Shown here piece after piece: positions 6,301 through 8,289 of a stretch of DNA of 8,289 nucleotides; position 1 is the first letter of the stretch, and each line of letters starts with the position of its first letter. This DNA comes from Methanomicrobiales archaeon (lineage in GTDB: Archaea; Halobacteriota; Methanomicrobia; Methanomicrobiales; JACTUA01). Made by a program: the position numbers and the translations under genes. The DNA is taken from positions 1 to 8,289 of the forward strand of contig JAJRCL010000048.1 of NCBI GenBank assembly GCA_028679035.1. Reading direction: 5' to 3'. The notes beneath the pieces were generated by a model. The model worked only from the letters and a program-made list of their open reading frames with translations. It had not been told where the DNA came from and did not search any database.

Positions 6301-7559
6301 AGGAGGTATATCGCATACCCGGTGCTGGTGGGAACGTTGTAGCCGGATACTTCATTGTCCAGGATCTGGTTCTCTCCCCCGCCGCTGGCCCGGATTCCGT
6401 ACATCCCGACGCCCGGCCGGGCAACGACCAGATTATTACTGACGGTATTGCGCATTGAATTGATCTGTACGCCGTACAGCGTGTCCAGGATGGCGAACCC
6501 GTCCAGTACGATGCCATCCGCCGAGAGGGTGACCCCGGTGCCTCCGGTCGCGTGGATCTCGGGCCTTCCCCCGCCGGTATCGACCCCACGCAGCGTAAGC
6601 GGTTTTCCGATGGCGACCCGTTCCACGTACATACCGCTGTCCGCGAGAATGATGTCCCCCGGGTTCGCGCTGTCCACAGCGGCCTGGATCGTCGTGTAGG
6701 ACAGGCTGGTGTTGCTGTTATGCACCGGTCCTTCGCTGACACCCTCTACGGTGATGAGGCCCGATTGTACCATCATATCGGACCCGCCGTCGTTAATCAC
6801 CGTGAGGGTAATGTCGTACACCGCAGGGATGACGAAGGTGTGGACCGGGTGCTGGTTGGTCGCATTCGTACTGTCCCCGTCTCCGAAGTCCCACTGCCAC
6901 GTCGCAGGGAAGCCGCCGGACAGGTCGGTGAACTGTACCGTCAACGGTGCCGTGCCCGCGACCGGATACGCGCTGAAGTTCGCGACGGGCACTGTCACGT
7001 CGACGAATTCCATCGCATCGAACCATGCGGTGCCAGCACCGTTATTGAAGTCGCACAGGAACCACAGCATTGTGGCATCGGGCGGCATCGCCGGCAGGGT
7101 GAATGGTTCGCTCGTGTAGTACGTCCAGGGGGTCGTCCCGCTGATCCAGCTGGTCTCCATGACATACCCGCCGGACATGGTCCATCCATCAGCGTTCACA
7201 TAGTCGAGGCCAAAGATCGCCCCGCCTGGCGTGACGTTTTGCGTTCGCATCCAGCCACGGATCACGTACTGGTGTCCCGGAACCGCAATTGCGGTGACGT
7301 CCTGGTAGAACCTGTCCAGACCCTTCGGATCTGCCTCATCGCCCCGGAGAGACGATACGCCGTCCGCTGCGGTGGAGCTGTCCAGCGTATAGGGGAAGGG
7401 GGATGTCCCATCCCATCCACTGGTCCCCTCCTCAAACCCCGGGTTGATCAGGAGATTCGAACTGGCCGCAAGGCTTGGTACGATAAGCCCGGTGCAAAAC
7501 AGGATACATCCGCAAATGATCATCCGCATACATGTATTGTGCCAAACCTCGCCCGACAC
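3309..7559 (-). CDS. Large secreted, membrane-anchored PKD / NosD beta-helix / Ig-like surface protein
   Basis: Predicted cell-surface protein; ligand unknown. Residues count from the in-frame TTG at 7562. A signal peptide (12-34, core IICGCILFCTGLIVP) is followed by a carbohydrate-binding-like jelly roll (about 36-188; LLINPGFEEGTSGW to FDAMEFVDV). PKD 1 is at 191-273 (WDFGDGDS). A NosD-type right-handed beta-helix (about 281-585) ends with the family's Ca-loop-like GADTDNDGVGDT and HPLMGPW. PKD 2 is at 596-681, two He_PIG/cadherin-like Ig domains at 685-773 and 780-866 (each with FTWTPVAG), and PKD 3 at 872-953 (WNWSFGDG). Then come a Ser/Gly linker (955-970), an acidic Pro-rich stretch, a module resembling PGF-pre-PGF (about 1030-1228), one membrane helix (about 1261-1280) stopped by WQRRKR, and a 137-residue helical cytoplasmic tail. 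GAGGGGGG (7573-7566) best serves the GTG at 7559; TTG 7562 and ATG 7529 are alternatives. Domains are called by eye; overall class is confident, tail function unknown. Confidence 0.9.
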   Translation of the reverse strand: MSGEVWHNTCMRMIICGCILFCTGLIVPSLAASSNLLINPGFEEGTSGWDGTSPFPYTLDSSTAADGVSSLRGDEADPKGLDRFYQDVTAIAVPGHQYVIRGWMRTQNVTPGGAIFGLDYVNADGWTMSGGYVMETSWISGTTPWTYYTSEPFTLPAMPPDATMLWFLCDFNNGAGTAWFDAMEFVDVTVPVANFSAYPVAGTAPLTVQFTDLSGGFPATWQWDFGDGDSTNATNQHPVHTFVIPAVYDITLTVINDGGSDMMVQSGLITVEGVSEGPVHNSNTSLSYTTIQAAVDSANPGDIILADSGMYVERVAIGKPLTLRGVDTGGGRPEIHATGGTGVTLSADGIVLDGFAILDTLYGVQINSMRNTVSNNLVVARPGVGMYGIRASGGGENQILDNEVSGYNVPTSTGYAIYLLAGSQDNIVQGNTATDSKRGILVWSSSGPAQVANTISRNTFSNNEWDGICLWNVAGNTVIENNVEGNGVGIRIWPSTGGNNLYLNNIEGNTINAIDESSGNVWENPVPQSYWYDDSQRTGVLGNYYGEYSGADTDNDGVGDTAHVINATAADPHPLMGPWSWQSSSIDYVPSLLPPNADLSANPVAGTAPLVVTFIDLSGGENIAAWNWSFGDGVWFNTTDLHLRNPEHIYADAGTFDVSLMVTNAAGSDTAERASLITVTGTNNPPVLDPIGPKSGLVGAEIAFTVSGSDPDAGSALSFDAQDMPEGAYFDSWYRWFTWTPVAGQAGVHTVNFTLTDIAGAGDFEQVIITVEPAEPGNSAPVLAEIGNRSVSPGSLLTLTIGAEDPDGDILSYYALDLPANATFVTETGVFTWTPVAGEEGTYEITFMVADAEREDEETITITVGELPAITPPVAAFSNSPVSGYAPLPVAFTDLSTGEPTTWNWSFGDGGTSAEPEPTHTFTSPGSYDVSLTVTHSTGANTSRVTGAVVVQQSSSSSGGGSSGGSGSHVMTESSSSDRPSLEELREGPAAPEAKPEIPAQPEEAAAIASVLHASHAIGISEGTAGERHVVVDRSTAVSEGYTVTTGEHTIVLEDERCAITISAEGIVEEGGRITGTLTGVLIEGTPVTAEISIGQVKAWFTVRLSDLPPDAAVTLSIIERPSPAAQEGFAAAAAAANMEIDRVAYTMRVDKVNLSSTGVATIWMTVPGQWVQDHGGSGGIRIFRIPDGGEPTVLATSFTGNDIGGNMIFTGDSPDGLSVFGLISVKVTAAAHEPDAAPTQVPWTRLSIAGGLITWMTQNTLTIAGLVTTIFIIVLAGYWQRRKRIDQLTGGEGGMTPPSDGFIDHLIEGDRGRAYASIIDVLNTIDAQVQDMDRALAQGQYGTTAEAAETVDRFFYSCQVAEERIKSAAHQGHITDRQVHDLNDQLSTAVQKMVRVAAQSPMVTQLLQQKYEGMV

Positions 7560-7565
7560 CAAAAA

Positions 7566-7573
7566 CCCCCCTC
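7566..7573 (-). promoter_or_regulatory. Shine-Dalgarno that decides the start of the surface-protein gene
   Basis: The minus strand reads GAGGGGGG here, six bases before the GTG at 7559 and three before the TTG at 7562. The ATG at 7529 would suit the signal peptide better (MRM before the hydrophobic core). Its nearest purine-rich site, GAGGT at 7550-7546, is 16 bases away, which is too far. This favours the GTG. Confidence 0.5.
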
Positions 7574-7677
7574 AATGCCCGCAACTGCAGATTGAGACAG
7601 GATTCCATTATTTGAATACCAGATCCGGACCAGTTTCTTCGTGCAGAAGTACACTGGGATCCTACCGGGGATGGAAA

Positions 7678-7715
7678 TGGTGGTGATATTCCTCCCTCAC
7701 AAGGAAAGACCACCA
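7678..7715. repeat. Extended hairpin in the probable leader of the surface-protein gene
   Basis: TGGTGGT (7678-7684) pairs perfectly with ACCACCA (7709-7715). After an internal loop of four and two bases, TTCCT (7689-7693) pairs with AGGAA (7702-7706) around an eight-base loop. That gives twelve pairs in two stems. If transcription starts from the TATA element at 7805-7814, this lies inside a leader of roughly 220 bases, about 120 bases before the start codon. It could affect message stability or translation. No T-run follows, so it is not a classical terminator. Confidence 0.4.
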
Positions 7716-7804
7716 CACGATTTTCATACCCAAGGGTAATTGGATCCTGTCTTACCGATCATTGCGGACAAACTGCTCACTGTGGAAAGCTCCGCACCTG
7801 AAAG

Positions 7805-7814
7805 TATTTAAATA
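7805..7814. promoter_or_regulatory. Palindromic TATA element TATTTAAATA
   Basis: This perfect ten-base palindrome is the best TATA-box match in the spacer and could be read by TBP in either direction. Toward the minus strand it would start transcription near 7782 and give the surface-protein gene a long leader. Toward the plus strand it is preceded by purine-rich TGAAAG, a fair BRE, and would start near 7836 into the AT-rich region. A weaker, closer minus-strand box (TTCAAATA, near 7610-7617) would give a leader of about 27 bases instead. Confidence 0.45.
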
Positions 7815-7846
7815 ACTCTATCGGACAGATTTATGCAATCCTTTGG

Positions 7847-7895
7847 TAAAATTGAGTATGATAAAATCGAAATGATAAAATAATTCAGCTAAAAT
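7847..7895 (+). repeat. Four phased TAAAAT direct repeats (14-15 base period)
   Basis: TAAAAT occurs at 7847-7852, 7862-7867, 7876-7881 and 7890-7895, with start-to-start steps of 15, 14 and 14. The match around units two and three is longer: ATGATAAAAT at 7858-7867 and 7872-7881. The segment is extremely AT-rich, which lowers the surprise of the hexamer itself, but the regular spacing is notable. It lies next to the palindromic TATA element, so a multi-site regulator or a DNA-unwinding function is possible. Confidence 0.5.
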
Positions 7896-7916
7896 TTCGT
7901 CCATTTTAAAAAATGC

Positions 7917-7924
7917 TATAAAAG
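7917..7924 (+). promoter_or_regulatory. Second TATA-like box, plus strand
   Basis: TATAAAAG on the plus strand predicts a transcription start near 7945-7948. That is the left edge of the intermediate-GC island that runs to about 8180. It is the main reason to consider a plus-strand transcript here. A short imperfect dyad (GCTCCTT at 7938-7944, AAGGAAGC at 7950-7957, one bulge, five-base loop) straddles the predicted start. AT-rich context makes chance TATA matches common. Confidence 0.3.
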
Positions 7925-8179
7925 AATTTTCATTTACGCTCCTTGAACGAAGGAAGCATTTCATTTGGAATTCCCACACAATGCGTAATAATCAGGGTCA
8001 CAGGGAAGCGGTGTTCACTTTCACGAAAGTTATGCAGTCCCGCAGGATTATGGAAAGAGCAAATCATGCAAAACCTGCTCTCAGAGAAGGGTGTACCAGT
8101 TTATTGCAATCGCATTCCGGTGCAATTCCGGACAATACTCACGCGATTCTCCGTAAATCCACTTCGTTCCGAGTTGCCC

Positions 8180-8210
8180 TTCGCAAATTGTTTTTTGTAC
8201 AATTTGTGAA
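8180..8210 (+). repeat. Long hairpin, possible 3' end of a plus-strand transcript
   Basis: TTCGCAAATTGT (8180-8191) pairs with ACAATTTGTGAA (8199-8210). This gives twelve pairs including one G-U, around a seven-base loop TTTTTGT. The G-U is a pair only in plus-strand RNA; on the minus strand it becomes a C-A mismatch, so the plus strand is the better RNA. U-rich sequence follows downstream (five T at 8232-8236, five more at 8270-8274), though not immediately. This suits a processing or termination structure. Confidence 0.4.
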
Positions 8211-8289
8211 ATTTCCGTATTTTAATCCCGATTTTTCAATATTTCCTATCTAAGACAATAATTTCTCTGTTTTTGGGGCATCGGGTAAA

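Larger units (their letters stand above)
7563..8289. other. Spacer of 727 bases without a convincing gene
   Basis: No recognisable protein or known RNA gene was found. By hand count, 7801-7920 is about 24% GC, 7981-8160 about 47%, and 8221-8280 about 30%, in a window whose genes are clearly GC-rich. It contains the leader and promoter region of the surface-protein gene, a palindromic TATA element, four phased TAAAAT repeats, a second TATA-like box and three hairpins. Two overlapping plus-strand frames, 7943-8209 (88 codons, TTG start) and 7981-8253 (90 codons, ATG start), are open, but neither has a ribosome site or a familiar motif. They are mutually exclusive as ordinary coding readings, so I do not call them genes. 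Confidence 0.6.

Noticed and set aside
6552..7595. Plus-strand frame of 347 codons opposite the start of the surface-protein gene, and similar frames at 3174-3662 and 4204-4908
   Set aside because: The minus-strand frame has recognisable domains throughout; the plus-strand products are Arg/Pro/Ser-rich shadows without motifs.
7432..7716. Minus-strand frame of 94 codons overlapping the start of the surface-protein gene, possible upstream peptide
   Set aside because: It has no ribosome site or motif and no signal of coding bias, and it runs out of frame into the signal-peptide region.
7847..7895. CRISPR array or replication-origin iterons
   Set aside because: The repeats are only six to ten bases with 14-15 base period, with no spacer-sized gaps and no cas or orc1/cdc6 gene in the window.
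7943..8253. Two overlapping plus-strand frames of 88 and 90 codons
   Set aside because: Neither has a ribosome site or known motif, one starts with TTG, they occupy the same DNA in different frames, and their ends run through a stable hairpin. Kept only as part of the island finding.
1..8289. Insertion sequences, integrases, phage or defence genes
   Set aside because: No transposase or recombinase motif and no long terminal inverted repeats with target duplications were found on either strand.

Overview
The window looks like chromosome of a methanogenic euryarchaeon, most likely of the Methanomicrobiales. Four things point there: a C5-pathway tetrapyrrole operon headed by a precorrin-2 dehydrogenase, a very large cell-surface protein mixing PKD, Ig-like and NosD beta-helix modules, GC-rich genes beside an AT-rich spacer, and TATA-type promoter candidates. 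The genus cannot be fixed from the sequence alone.

All well-supported genes are on the minus strand. Read in the direction of transcription, from the right edge, the order is as follows. First comes a 727-base spacer without a convincing gene (7563-8289). It holds a palindromic TATA element, four phased TAAAAT repeats, several hairpins and an island of intermediate GC. Next is a gene of about 1,416 codons for a secreted, membrane-anchored protein (3309-7559), followed by a candidate terminator. A 167-base spacer carries a candidate promoter. Last is a tightly overlapping operon: precorrin-2 dehydrogenase (2515-3141), hemA (1248-2522), hemB (298-1269) and the first 100 codons of hemL (1-301), which leaves the window at its left edge.

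The operon supplies tetrapyrroles. HemA reduces glutamyl-tRNA to glutamate-1-semialdehyde, HemL converts that to 5-aminolevulinate, and HemB joins two of these into porphobilinogen. Further on, the SirC/Met8-type enzyme oxidises precorrin-2 to sirohydrochlorin, the branch point in methanogens for F430, cobalamin and siroheme or heme. The genes between HemB and this step (hemC, hemD, uroporphyrinogen methyltransferase) are not in the window. The three junctions overlap by 8, 22 and 4 bases, which suggests co-transcription and translational coupling.

The surface protein is unrelated to the operon. Its C-terminus is the least explained coding part: after a module resembling those that precede archaeal PGF-CTERM sorting signals, it has one membrane helix and a roughly 137-residue cytoplasmic helical tail of unknown type. 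I found no clearly new multi-gene system. The best leads are that tail and the 7.8-8.25 kb spacer, which could hold a small RNA or a dispersed repeat.
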